A DNA stretch of 64,000 bases from AC-32 sp036265535 (lineage in GTDB: Bacteria; Actinomycetota; Thermoleophilia; Gaiellales; Gaiellaceae): positions 1-64,000 of the forward strand of contig DATAOV010000089.1 of assembly GCA_036265535.1 (NCBI GenBank), given 5' to 3'. Below the pieces are notes generated by a model. That model was not told the DNA's origin and did no database searches. It worked only from the letters and a program-made list of their open reading frames with translations. How positions within the stretch are numbered: the stretch's first letter is position 1; each line of letters starts with the position of its first letter. Shown piece by piece: positions 51,167 to 59,478 of this stretch. The position numbers were made by a program, and so were the translations under genes.

Positions 51167-51217
51167 GTGCCGCTGGTCTCCTTGGGGCTGTCCGTGTAAC
51201 CCACAGAAAGGACCAAG

Positions 51218-51586
51218 ATGACGGACAAGCTCAAGAACACCGCCCTGATCGTTGTCTCGATCGCGGCTCTCGCGCTCGGTGGCGCGGCCATCGCCGGGGC
51301 GGCCTCCGGCGGAAGCGGCTCCAAGGCCGCTCCGTCCGCGAGCACCCCCCGCTCGGGCGGCCTGCCGCCCCAGCGCTCGGACGAGCAGCCGCTTACAGGC
51401 GACACCGCGTCCAAGGTCCGCGCATTGGCCCTCGGCCGCGTCCCCGGCGGGACGATCGAGCGGCTCGAGACCGACGCCGACGGATACGCGGCCTACGAGG
51501 CGCATATCCGCAAGGCCGACGGCTCGAGAGTCACCGTCTACGTCAATTCGTCCTTCGAGGTGGTCGCGGTCCGCTCGGGGCCCTGA
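51218..51586 (+). CDS. Secreted PepSY-like domain protein
   Basis: A 122-aa protein with a hydrophobic N-terminal signal or anchor (NTALIVVSIAALALGGAAIAG), a Ser/Gly/Pro-rich linker, and a C-terminal PepSY-like fold (TASKVRALALGRVPGGTIERLETDADGYAAYEAHI, ending in VTVYVNSSFEVVAV). PepSY domains often inhibit or modulate proteases at the cell surface. AAAGGACC precedes the ATG. Confidence 0.82.
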   Translation: MTDKLKNTALIVVSIAALALGGAAIAGAASGGSGSKAAPSASTPRSGGLPPQRSDEQPLTGDTASKVRALALGRVPGGTIERLETDADGYAAYEAHIRKADGSRVTVYVNSSFEVVAVRSGP

Positions 51587-51606
51587 CCTCCCTCGGAGGC
51601 ACGAAC

Positions 51607-51634
51607 GCTAGAGCCCGGTGCACCGGGCTCTAGC
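51607..51634. terminator. 28-bp perfect palindrome, bidirectional terminator
   Basis: GCTAGAGCCCGGTG followed by its exact reverse complement, without a mismatch. It lies between the convergent PepSY-like and DedA genes and covers the DedA stop codon. Such a long stem would stop or protect both transcripts; there is no U-tract. Confidence 0.7.
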
Positions 51635-52223
51635 CGCGTTGCCGGCGCCGGAGCCAGCGCACGCCCTCGACCACGCCGGTGACGATGAGCGCGATCCCGA
51701 AGGCGAGCACGAGCCCCTTCCACGGCTGGCGCTCGAAGGCCTTGCCCCCGAAGTACCCGAGCAGCGCGGCGTACGACGCCCAGACGAAGCCGGCCAGGAC
51801 GTCGAAGACGATGAAGCGCCGCCACGGCATCTCGAGCCAACCGGAGGCGAAGGTGACGACGGTTCTTCCGGCCGGGATGAACCGTGCTAAGAGGATCAAG
51901 AGGCCGCCCCGCTCCTCGATCTGCCGCTCCGCCCAGGTGATCCGCTCCTGTGACTTCTCGCTTGAGAAGAAGCGCCGGCGCAACGGCTGCTCGAACCGCT
52001 TGCCGAGGAAGTAGGCGGTGTTGTCGCCGGCGATCGCGCCGGTCGCTGCGGCGAGGATCGCCAGCGACAAGTGGGTGTCCCCGGTGCTCGAGAGGACACC
52101 CGCCGTGATCACGGCCGTCTCGCTCGGGACGAGCGGGAAGAGGACGTCGAGATAGGCAAGGGCGAAGATCAGCAGGTACGACCACCACTCGCCGGAGACG
52201 TGATTGGCGAGCCCGTTCAGCAA
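51630..52223 (-). CDS. DedA-family membrane protein
   Basis: A 197-aa DedA/SNARE-associated (VTT) protein with about five TM helices. The hallmarks are FPLVPSETAVITAG, GDNTAYFLGKRF and RFIPAGRTVVTFASGWLEM with the conserved Arg residues and Gly. DedA proteins act in lipid-carrier (undecaprenyl phosphate) recycling or membrane homeostasis. It lies 7 bp after a response-regulator gene. Confidence 0.92.
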   Translation of the reverse strand: MLNGLANHVSGEWWSYLLIFALAYLDVLFPLVPSETAVITAGVLSSTGDTHLSLAILAAATGAIAGDNTAYFLGKRFEQPLRRRFFSSEKSQERITWAERQIEERGGLLILLARFIPAGRTVVTFASGWLEMPWRRFIVFDVLAGFVWASYAALLGYFGGKAFERQPWKGLVLAFGIALIVTGVVEGVRWLRRRQRG

Positions 52224-52230
52224 CGAGTGC

Positions 52231-52857
52231 CTAGGTCTCCAGCAAGCCCACGTCGAGGGCGTAGCGCACGAGCTCCGCGCGGGTGGAAAGCCGGAGCTTC
52301 TGCATGATGTGCGTACGGTGCGCCTCGACGGTGCGAACGGAGATGAACAGCTTCTGGGCGATTTCCTGGTTGGTGTGGCCGAACGCGAGCAGGCTGAGAA
52401 CCTCCCGCTCGCGATCGGACAGAAGATGCTCTGCTCGCCGCTGCTCGGCCGCGATCAAGCGGGCACCGAGCTCCGGGTGCACGTAGCGCCCGCCGGCCGC
52501 GACTTCCCTGATCGCAGGCACGAGCTCCGCCTCGAGGGCTTGCTTGAGGACGTAGCCGCTGGCGCCCCGGTCGAACGCCTCGCGCGCGGGCTGCGGCTCG
52601 TCCTGGACGGAGAGGACGACCACCCTCAGGCCCGCGTGCTCGCGGAGGAGACCTTCCATGATGTCGTCATCGCCGTTCGTCCAGAGGCTCGAGTCGAGCA
52701 CGACGATGTCCGGCTCGAGTGTGCGTGCGGCAGCGGCCGCCTCCGCCTCGGAGCCGACCTGCCCGACAGCCTCCAGGTCGTCCTCCGCGTTCACGAGCAG
52801 CACCAGGCCTGCCCTGGCGGAGGGGCGGTCGTCGACGATCAGGACACGGACGCTCAA
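52231..52857 (-). CDS. NarL/FixJ-type response regulator
   Basis: A 208-aa two-domain regulator. The receiver has the acidic pair in IVDDRPS, phospho-acceptor Asp in IVVLDSSLW and Lys in YVLKQ; the LuxR-type HTH is LLSDREREVLSLLAFGHTNQEIAQKL with the recognition helix VRTVEAHRTHIMQKL. The TTG at 52857 begins directly before RVLIVDDRP. No kinase is adjacent on this strand; the MASE1 kinase 1.3 kb away is the closest candidate. Confidence 0.92.
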   Translation of the reverse strand: MSVRVLIVDDRPSARAGLVLLVNAEDDLEAVGQVGSEAEAAAAARTLEPDIVVLDSSLWTNGDDDIMEGLLREHAGLRVVVLSVQDEPQPAREAFDRGASGYVLKQALEAELVPAIREVAAGGRYVHPELGARLIAAEQRRAEHLLSDREREVLSLLAFGHTNQEIAQKLFISVRTVEAHRTHIMQKLRLSTRAELVRYALDVGLLET

Positions 52858-52893
52858 GGGGATAGGGCGGCGAAATCCTAGTCGCCGCGATTT

Positions 52894-52909
52894 TGACCCG
52901 CCTGGGTCA
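52894..52909. promoter_or_regulatory. TGACCC-N4-GGGTCA palindrome
   Basis: A perfect 6-4-6 inverted repeat in the 86-bp divergent gap between the response-regulator gene and the small plus-strand ORF. Candidate operator, regulator unknown. Confidence 0.35.
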
Positions 52910-52943
52910 GGCGCCTCGGGCAATCCGGCGCGACCCTCAGTGG

Positions 52944-53150
52944 GTGCATTCCACACATTCTCCAACGCCGCTCGACTTGTACAGGCGGCGCGTGCAGCTC
53001 CGGCATGCGTTGGTCGCCGTCGAGTCGGCGATCGTTCTCAGGGAGGAGCACGCTCCGGAGGACGAGCCGGAGCCCGTCAACCTCGAGGGACTGAGACAGG
53101 ATCTCCTCGTGGCGCTCTGGCTCACCGAAGTCCTGCTCTCGAAACACTGA
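52944..53150 (+). CDS. Small hypothetical protein
   Basis: A 68-aa acidic frame from a GTG at 52944: LYRRRVQLRHALVAVESAIV, then a run rich in Glu and Pro (EEHAPEDEPEPVNLEG) and LRQDLLVALWLTEVLL. Codon positions look coding and no other gene covers this stretch, but there is no clear ribosome-binding site and no family match. It lies just before a PAS-LuxR gene within the signalling cluster. Confidence 0.45.
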   Translation: MHSTHSPTPLDLYRRRVQLRHALVAVESAIVLREEHAPEDEPEPVNLEGLRQDLLVALWLTEVLLSKH

Positions 53151-53212
53151 GGTCGTTCGCATCGTCCTCTCTGGGCGATGAACGCGCGGGCGCCGTCTGG
53201 GAGACTCACCCC

Positions 53213-53785
53213 GTGTCGCAGCTACGGGCGATCGACGCTGACGTCGAGCGCGCGCTCGAGACCGTCAACGTGCCCGCCTATGTCATCGACGCCCACGGGA
53301 TCATCCGCTGGGTCAATCCGGCGGGGAAGCGGATAGTGGGCGACGTCACCGGGCGGCAGTTCACCTCCGTGTGCGCGCCCGAGGAGTCTCGCCGTGCGCG
53401 CGAGGTATTCGCTTCAAAGATCGCCGGCACCGCCGAGGTGACCGACGCCGAGGTCGTGCTCGTCCAGGAGGACGGCGAGCGGATCGGCGTCGAGGTCAGC
53501 TCCGTCCCGCTGTACTCCGGCGGGCGGATCATCGGCGTCTTCGGGCAGCTCGTCCACGTGGACACGGAGCCCGACCGGCCGCCTCATCCGCACCTCACGC
53601 CCCGGCAGGCGGAGGTTCTACGCATGCTGGAGCGGGGCCATTCGACGCAGCAGATCGCCCGGGAGCTCCACCTGAGCCTCGAGACGGTGCGCAACCACAT
53701 CCGGCACCTGCTTCGCGCGCTCGGGGTGCATTCCCGCCTCGAGGCGGTCGCCCTCGCCCGGCACGGCGAAGTCGCGGTCAGCTGA
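53213..53785 (+). CDS. PAS-LuxR transcriptional regulator
   Basis: A 190-aa protein with a PAS domain (about 15-120: VPAYVIDAHGIIRWVNPAGKRIVG to IIGVFGQLVHVD) and a C-terminal LuxR HTH (LTPRQAEVLRMLERGHSTQQIARELHLSLETVRNHIRHLL). This one-component layout senses redox, oxygen or a ligand directly. The GTG at 53213 is the closest in-frame start before the PAS domain. Confidence 0.88.
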   Translation: MSQLRAIDADVERALETVNVPAYVIDAHGIIRWVNPAGKRIVGDVTGRQFTSVCAPEESRRAREVFASKIAGTAEVTDAEVVLVQEDGERIGVEVSSVPLYSGGRIIGVFGQLVHVDTEPDRPPHPHLTPRQAEVLRMLERGHSTQQIARELHLSLETVRNHIRHLLRALGVHSRLEAVALARHGEVAVS

Positions 53786-53788
53786 GAT

Positions 53789-53956
53789 TCAGCCGCAGCG
53801 CGGGCACCTGCGCCGTGTCCCGAGCTCGCGACCACAGGAGGCGCAGCGCCCGCGGTTCCGGCGGGCGCGCAGGCGCCGTTCGCGCAGGCCCATGCGGCAC
53901 ATGACGAGCCCGACTCCGATCGTCACGAGCGCGTTCACGAGCAGGTGCGAGCTCAT
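53789..53956 (-). CDS. Small membrane zinc-ribbon protein
   Basis: A 55-aa protein. An N-terminal hydrophobic helix (LLVNALVTIGVGLVM) is followed by a very Arg-rich stretch and a zinc ribbon with two CxxC knuckles, CASC and CPRC, at the C-terminus. The ATG at 53956 is 5 nt after the stop of a 41-codon frame, suggesting coupling. The gene is 3 bp from convergent PAS-LuxR. The ordered TM-basic-CxxC-CxxC layout is unlikely by chance; function unknown. Confidence 0.6.
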   Translation of the reverse strand: MSSHLLVNALVTIGVGLVMCRMGLRERRLRARRNRGRCASCGRELGTRRRCPRCG

Positions 53957-53961
53957 CACAG

Positions 53962-54087
53962 TCAGGCCGCAGACGTCGGAGTGCCGAGCTCAGCCGGGCC
54001 GGCGGGAGCCCTGCCGAGGACATCGATCACGAGCGGCACGAGGATCAGCTTCGAGTGTCCGTAGCCGAGAGCAGCAGGAGCCTTCAC
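53962..54087 (-). CDS. Possible 41-aa peptide gene
   Basis: A GTG-initiated 41-codon frame downstream of the histidine kinase gene and 5 nt before the zinc-ribbon gene. It begins KAPAALGYGHSKLILVPLVIDVLG and ends in a Pro/Ala-rich tail. There is weak hydrophobicity and no ribosome-binding site of note. Included because nothing else explains the stretch; it may be non-coding leader for the zinc-ribbon gene. Confidence 0.25.
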   Translation of the reverse strand: MKAPAALGYGHSKLILVPLVIDVLGRAPAGPAELGTPTSAA

Positions 54088-54194
54088 AGCCGGTCCTTCT
54101 GGCTGGTCTCATCCGCGCTCACGACCCTCCGAGCAAATCGCTCGCGGGCTCGAGCGGCATCGCCCCGAAGGGATGAAAGCCCGGATCCATTCGG

Positions 54195-55745
54195 CTAGCC
54201 GACAGCGGCTGCCGTGGCCGGGATCTCGACGGTGATGCGCGTCCCGCTGCCAACGCGGCTTTCGATCGCCATCGAGCCGCCGATCGCCTCGGCCCGGTCG
54301 CGAAGCCCTTCCAGGCCCGAGCCCGGACGCTCGTTCGCGCCTCCGCGGCCGTCGTCGAAGACGTCGATGCGAAGGCTGTCGGGACCGGCGTGCGCGCGCA
54401 CCTGGATAAGCGCGGCTTGCGAGTACTTCTGTGCATTCGCGATTGCCTCGGCGATGACGTAATAGCCCACCGTTTCGGCGACCGTGTCCAGCCGCCCCGA
54501 AGGGATCTCGAGCAGGGTGACCGGGATAGTGGAACGGAGCGCGAGGGTCTTGATCGCCTCGCCGAGCCCCAGGTCGACGAGGACGCTCGGATGGAGGCCG
54601 TGCGCGAGCTCTCGGAGCTCGTCCATCGCGAGCTGCAGCTCACTCTCCGCCTCCGTAAGGAGCGCCGAGACGCGCTCGGGCTCCTTTCGGGTCGCGTCGA
54701 CGGCTTCGCGAAGATTCAGGGCGAGCCACATCAGGCGGAGCTGCGCGCCGTCGTGGAGGTCGTGCTCGAGGCGCCGACGGGCGTTGTCGGCAGCCGAGAT
54801 GAGCCGCGAGCGAGAGGTGCTCAGGCGCGTCGCGATCTGCTCGCGCTCGGTGACAACGGCGGCGAGGCAGAGCGCCGAGAGGGCGGAGACCGCGATGAAG
54901 AGCTGCGCGTTGAGAACACTCCGCGTGACCGACTCGAAGTGGAACGGGCCCGTGTAGTGGGTGGTGTTCCAGACCGTGAAGAGGGCCGTCGCCGCAACTG
55001 CGGTCGTCGCGCCGCGCTGGCCGAAACGGAGCGCCGCCCAGATCAACGCCGGGAAGACGAGGTACATCACCGGGTTCTCATTCCGAGAGGCGAACCCCGC
55101 CAGACCGAGGGTCGTTCCCAGCAGGATCGCGCCCTCGATGACGCGCGCCCGGGTCCAGTGCCGCGGGAGCGGCCCGTACCAGGCGAGGGCCAGCGGCACG
55201 ACGATCAGCGCGCCGGACGCGTCGCCGAGCCACCACGTCCGCCAGACCGTGGGCGCATGGTCGACGTGGATCACTCCTCCGGATAGGAGGGACAACCCGC
55301 CGATTGTCGCGCTGAGGGCGGCCCCCGCTGCGATGGCCACCACGATCGCGCCGACCCCTTGGATGCTGTCGAGCGGTGATCCCCTCCGGACAAGCCGTCG
55401 CAACAGCACCGTCGCCAGGATCACTTCCAACATGTTTCCGAGGGTCTGCCCGAGCGCGGATCCGATCGGGAGCGTGGAGTAGCTGTTCGCGAGGAGGTCT
55501 CCGATTAGGACGCCCGGCCAGAAACGCAGGCCGCCGAGGTAGAGGAAGGAAATTCCTACACCGACCGGGAGCCAGACGATCGCCGCCACCGGGCCGGAGA
55601 ACTCCAGCACATAGCCCGTCTTCGCCCCGGCGTAGTAGAGGCCCGCCAAGGCCCCCACGCCCAGTAGATACCGCGCCGTCGGTCTGGCGAGCCACTGAGC
55701 CCACGTCCGGTCCCGAGGTTCGTGGGCAGCGATCGCCTCACTCAC
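54195..55745 (-). CDS. MASE1-domain sensor histidine kinase
   Basis: A 516-aa membrane kinase. The N-terminal ~300 residues form a MASE1 sensor with about eight TM helices (FSGPVAAIVWLPVGVGISFLYLGG). A HisKA_3 dimerisation domain follows with the phospho-His in LEHDLHDGAQLRL, then the ATPase with N-box IAEAIANAQKYS, G1 DVFDDGRGG and G2 GSGLEGLRDRAEAIGG. It overlaps the downstream-encoded NarL-type regulator's stop by 4 bp (55742-55745), so they form a two-component system. Confidence 0.93.
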   Translation of the reverse strand: MSEAIAAHEPRDRTWAQWLARPTARYLLGVGALAGLYYAGAKTGYVLEFSGPVAAIVWLPVGVGISFLYLGGLRFWPGVLIGDLLANSYSTLPIGSALGQTLGNMLEVILATVLLRRLVRRGSPLDSIQGVGAIVVAIAAGAALSATIGGLSLLSGGVIHVDHAPTVWRTWWLGDASGALIVVPLALAWYGPLPRHWTRARVIEGAILLGTTLGLAGFASRNENPVMYLVFPALIWAALRFGQRGATTAVAATALFTVWNTTHYTGPFHFESVTRSVLNAQLFIAVSALSALCLAAVVTEREQIATRLSTSRSRLISAADNARRRLEHDLHDGAQLRLMWLALNLREAVDATRKEPERVSALLTEAESELQLAMDELRELAHGLHPSVLVDLGLGEAIKTLALRSTIPVTLLEIPSGRLDTVAETVGYYVIAEAIANAQKYSQAALIQVRAHAGPDSLRIDVFDDGRGGANERPGSGLEGLRDRAEAIGGSMAIESRVGSGTRITVEIPATAAAVG

Positions 55746-56413
55746 GAGGCCACGCCTTTCTCCCCGGTCAGGTACAGCAGCGCGGCCTTCACGCGCCGGT
55801 TGACGTCGGAGGCCTCGCCCAGGTCGAGCTTGAGGAAGATCCCGTTGATATGTCGCTCGACGGCTCGTTTCGTGACCTCGAGCTTCGTCGCGATCCAGGT
55901 ATTGCTTCGCCCCTCGGCGATCATCGCGAGGATCTCCCGCTCGCGGGGCGTCAGCCTCTCCAGCCCCGGATCGTGTCTCGCGCGCGCGGAGACGAGCTTG
56001 TCGACGATGCGCGGATCGACCAGCGAGCGGCCGGCGACGACCTCCCGCAGCGCGCGAGCGAGCTCGTCCTCGTCCTTGACCCGCTCCTTGAGCAGGTACG
56101 CCCGCTGGGTCGAGCCGTCCTCGAACAGGCTCATCGCGTACGACGGCTCCGCATGCTGGCTGAGCACGACCACGCCGACGTCGGGATGCGACGTCCGCAG
56201 CTCGCCCGCGAAGCGAATGCCCTCGTCGGTGTTCGTCGGCGGCATCCGGATGTCGGTCACGACCGCGTCCGGCTCCTCGCGATCGACCGTGGTCCGAAGC
56301 TCCTCGAGATCCCCGCAGGCGGCCACGAGGTCGACGTCCTCGATCGTCTCGAGCACGCGTGCGATCCCTTCGCGGGCGAGAAAGCTGTCGTCGCCCAGAA
56401 CGACGCGGATCAC
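55742..56413 (-). CDS. NarL-type response regulator, partner of the MASE1 kinase
   Basis: A 223-aa response regulator with the acidic pair in LGDDSFLAREG, phospho-acceptor Asp in AVVTDIRMPP and Lys in YLLKERV. The LuxR HTH reads LTPREREILAMIAEGRSNTWIATKLEVTKRAVERHINGIF. The GTG at 56413 begins directly before IRVVLGDD. First gene of the regulator-kinase operon. Confidence 0.93.
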   Translation of the reverse strand: MIRVVLGDDSFLAREGIARVLETIEDVDLVAACGDLEELRTTVDREEPDAVVTDIRMPPTNTDEGIRFAGELRTSHPDVGVVVLSQHAEPSYAMSLFEDGSTQRAYLLKERVKDEDELARALREVVAGRSLVDPRIVDKLVSARARHDPGLERLTPREREILAMIAEGRSNTWIATKLEVTKRAVERHINGIFLKLDLGEASDVNRRVKAALLYLTGEKGVAS

Positions 56414-56830
56414 GGCGTGACGCCCATCGCGGCCAAGCCTAGGGCGCCGCCGGCTTCCGGCGGGTAACGAAGTGGTGTGATTCCCGCTCTCACGGCGAAA
56501 AACCTCCCGGTAGAACACGGCGGATTCGCCCCTGGATCACGCGATCGAGCGGCCTCGATCGAGAGCGGCGGTCGGAACCGAAAGCCTTGTGCCGCTCGCT
56601 GCTGGTGCGAGCGCGGCGTTGCACGTTTTCTTCTCGTGGCAAGTATCGCAGCCGCCCCGCCGACGAGCAAGACCGGTCGGTTCAGCCTGATCTACGAATC
56701 GTGGTGATTTGCACGGTGCTAGCAACCACGTCAGATCAGCGGATCCCCGAATGCCCGGGGAACGTCTCGGGCGGATACTCGGCGCTGCAGACGTTTGCCA
56801 ATCCTCCACCAGCAGGAGGCCTATCCCCGC
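56414..56830. other. 417-bp divergent intergenic region
   Basis: Separates the response-regulator operon (minus) from the MalT-like gene (plus). A perfect 20-bp palindrome, CGATCGAG-CGGC-CTCGATCG (56542-56561), and a CCGCCGG-CTT-CCGGCGG hairpin (56448-56464) near the regulator gene are visible. No convincing ORF or RNA is seen; base composition is more AT-rich toward the plus-strand gene, as expected for promoters. Confidence 0.5.
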
Positions 56831-59176
56831 ATGAAACCGAGCAGCACGGAGCTGCGCGCAGGCGCCCAAGGCGTCCTGGTCCAGGATCACGTCCCGTCCC
56901 GGCTGCCCTTCGACGTCGTGGAATCCAAGGTACGCGTGCCGCAGGTTCCGGCCGGAACGGTCTCGCGCACCGCGCTCGTCAACCGTCTCCGCGCCGCCGG
57001 CGCATTTCCGCTCGTGCTCGTCGTGGCGCCGGCCGGGTACGGGAAGACGACGTTGCTGTCGCAGTGGGCGGCCCGGGACGCGCGCGCGTTCGCCTGGGTC
57101 TCGATCGACGAGCACGACAACGAGCCAGTCGCGTTTCTCAGGCACGTGGCGGCCGCGCTCGACCGCACCGAGCCGATCGACGCGCGGGCGCTCGAGCCGC
57201 TCGCACTCGAGGACGAATCCGTCTGGACGAAGGCCCTGCCGCGCCTCGCCGACGCGCTGGCCCGGCGCGAGTCGCCCTTCGTCCTCGTGCTGGACGGCGC
57301 GGATGCGCTCACGCAGGACTCGATCTCAGTGCTGACCGCACTCCTGGAGCATGTTCCGGCGAGATCGATGATCGCGCTCGCCGGCCGCGTCACGCCGAAC
57401 CTCCCCGTCGCCGCGCTCAGGGCGCGCAGGCCCCTGCTGGAAATCGGCCCCTACGAGCTCGCGCTGAGCCGCCGCGAGGCCGAGATACTGCTGCGGGCCG
57501 CGCACGTGGAGCTCGAGGACGACGAGATCAACACGCTCCTGGAGCGCACCGAGGGGTGGCCGACCGGCCTTTACCTCGCCGCCCTGGCGTCGCGCGACCC
57601 GAACTGCGGCGAGAACGCCGAGCTGCCCGATGTCCTTACCGTCGGCGGTGACGACCGCTACTTCGCCGACTACTTCCGCTCCGAGTACCTGTCGCGCCTG
57701 ACGCCGGACCGCCTGACGTTCCTTCGCCGCACGTCGGTGCTCGAGACGATGTCCGGCCCGCTCTGCGATGCCGTCCTGGAGCGCAAGGAGTCGGCCGTCG
57801 AGCTCGCGTCCATCGAGGAGGCGAACACCTTCATCGTCCCACTCGACCGTCGCCGCGGCTGGTACCGCTACCACCACCTGTTCCGGGATCTGCTCAGGCG
57901 GGAGCTGGAGGATCGCGAGCCCGAGCTCGTGCCGGTGCTCAACCAGCGGGCGGCCGACTGGTTCGAAGTGCAGGGGGACGCCGAGTCGACGCTCGACTAC
58001 TCGTACGCTGCGGGCAACGCAGACAGTGCTGCCCGGATCCTGAGCTCGATCGCCATGACCATGTCCTCGAGCGGCCGCGTGACGGCCGTCGAGTCCTGGC
58101 TCGACCACTTCGACGACGAGGCGCAGCTGAAGCGGTATCCAGCCGTCGCCGTGGAAGGGTCGCGCATCCACGCCTTCCGCGGGCGCGCCGAGCGGGCCGA
58201 GAAATGGCTCGCGGCCGCCGAGCGAGGCCTGCCGAAGAACGGCAAGGGCGGAGCCACCCGGGCGTGCATCGATGTGCTGCGCGGTGCGATGTGCGCCGAG
58301 GGGCCGGAGCGCATGCTCAAGAAGACCGACTCGGCGCTGACAGCGCTCCCCCCGGACCACCCTTGGCATCCGTGGGCGTTGGTCGTCAACGGGACAGCCC
58401 ACCTACTCCTCGGCGACGACGATCGCGCCGACAGCGTGCTGGCGTCGGCTGCCGAGGTCTCGGACCGGACCGGCCGCGCCGAGAGCCGCGCCCTTGCGCT
58501 CAGCGAGCGCTCCCTGCTCGCGTCGGGGCACGACGACGAAGGAGCCGAGATGCTCGCGCTGGAAGCGCATCGCTTGATCGAGGAACGCGAGCTCGACGGC
58601 TACCCGAGCAGCGCCCTCGACCTGGCCGCCACGGCCCGAGCGCTCCTACGGCACGGGCGCTGGGACGACGCGCGCAGGCAGCTGACGATCACCCAGATGC
58701 TCGCGCCGAGCCTGACCCATGCGATCCCGTGGCTCTCCGTGCAGGTGCGGCTCGAGCTCGGCCGCGCCTATGTGACCCTGCGGGACCACAACGGCGCGCG
58801 TGCCCTGCTCGCCGAGGCCCGGGAGATCCTGCAACTGCGGCCCTCGCTCGGGGTCCTGGGCGAGCAGGTCGCGACGCTCGAGGCCGAGATCGAGGCGATC
58901 CCACAGGCCACCGCGGCGGGCGGCTCGGGCCTGACGCGGGCCGAGCTTCGCCTGCTTCCCCTTCTCTCGACGCACCTCTCGTTCCGTGAGATCGGCGAGC
59001 GACTGTTCGTCTCCCGCAACACGATCAAGACCCAGGCGATCTCCGTCTACCGCAAGCTCGGCGTCTCGAGCCGCAGCGACGCGATCACCAGGGCGCGCGA
59101 GCTCGGGCTCGTCGAAGGCTCAACGGACGCCGCCGAGTCGTTCGCGAGCGACGACGCTCAGCCTGTCGCCTCCTGA
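56831..59176 (+). CDS. MalT-like LuxR-family ATPase regulator (LAL type)
   Basis: A 781-aa STAND-class regulator. The N-terminal NTPase has Walker A APAGYGKTTLLSQW near residue 65 and Walker B FVLVLDGAD. A long helical, TPR-like middle follows, and the LuxR HTH is at the C-terminus (ELRLLPLLSTHLSFREIGERLFVSRNTIKTQAISVYRKLGVSSRSDAITRA, in segments). LAL regulators activate catabolic or secondary-metabolite genes on binding an inducer. ATG at 56831, with AGGAGG upstream. Confidence 0.92.
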   Translation: MKPSSTELRAGAQGVLVQDHVPSRLPFDVVESKVRVPQVPAGTVSRTALVNRLRAAGAFPLVLVVAPAGYGKTTLLSQWAARDARAFAWVSIDEHDNEPVAFLRHVAAALDRTEPIDARALEPLALEDESVWTKALPRLADALARRESPFVLVLDGADALTQDSISVLTALLEHVPARSMIALAGRVTPNLPVAALRARRPLLEIGPYELALSRREAEILLRAAHVELEDDEINTLLERTEGWPTGLYLAALASRDPNCGENAELPDVLTVGGDDRYFADYFRSEYLSRLTPDRLTFLRRTSVLETMSGPLCDAVLERKESAVELASIEEANTFIVPLDRRRGWYRYHHLFRDLLRRELEDREPELVPVLNQRAADWFEVQGDAESTLDYSYAAGNADSAARILSSIAMTMSSSGRVTAVESWLDHFDDEAQLKRYPAVAVEGSRIHAFRGRAERAEKWLAAAERGLPKNGKGGATRACIDVLRGAMCAEGPERMLKKTDSALTALPPDHPWHPWALVVNGTAHLLLGDDDRADSVLASAAEVSDRTGRAESRALALSERSLLASGHDDEGAEMLALEAHRLIEERELDGYPSSALDLAATARALLRHGRWDDARRQLTITQMLAPSLTHAIPWLSVQVRLELGRAYVTLRDHNGARALLAEAREILQLRPSLGVLGEQVATLEAEIEAIPQATAAGGSGLTRAELRLLPLLSTHLSFREIGERLFVSRNTIKTQAISVYRKLGVSSRSDAITRARELGLVEGSTDAAESFASDDAQPVAS

Positions 59177-59183
59177 AGAGCGT

Positions 59184-59399
59184 CTACGCGTCCAGGTCCG
59201 CGTACTCGCGCTCGTGCCTGCGGTCGTAGAACCAGCCGAAGGCCAGCAGGATGACGAAGAAGAACAACAGCGCGCCGAATATGCCCCACCTGTACCACGC
59301 CGCGTCGACCAGCAAGAACAGCAGCAGGGCCGCGATGCCGAACACAATCACCAGGCCGATCAGCTTTAGCCAAAACCTCGCTCCGAGCTCGTCGTTCAC
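59184..59399 (-). CDS. Small two-TM membrane protein
   Basis: A 71-aa protein with two hydrophobic helices (LKLIGLVIVFGIAALLLFLLV and WGIFGALLFFFVILLAFGWFY, each one membrane span) and a charged C-terminus, DRRHEREYADLDA. GTG start 5 nt after GGAG. No family recognised. Its upstream region holds one copy of the CATCRTCC-N5-GGATGATG palindrome that also precedes the gene at 61452. Confidence 0.8.
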   Translation of the reverse strand: MNDELGARFWLKLIGLVIVFGIAALLLFLLVDAAWYRWGIFGALLFFFVILLAFGWFYDRRHEREYADLDA

Positions 59400-59452
59400 G
59401 TCCGCTCCTTTGCGTCGATCCCCTCGATCGTCACGCCTACCTTGTCACACGG

Positions 59453-59473
59453 CATCGTCCAAACCGGATGATG
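59453..59473. promoter_or_regulatory. 8-5-8 palindrome, copy 1
   Basis: CATCGTCC-AAACC-GGATGATG, 54 bp before the start of the small membrane protein gene; 7 of 8 arm positions pair. A second copy with the same geometry is at 61390-61410. Confidence 0.5.
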
Positions 59474-59478
59474 CAAGC

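Noticed and set aside
56477..56707. 76-codon frame in the divergent spacer
   Set aside because: No ribosome-binding site, atypical composition and palindromes running through it; treated as non-coding.
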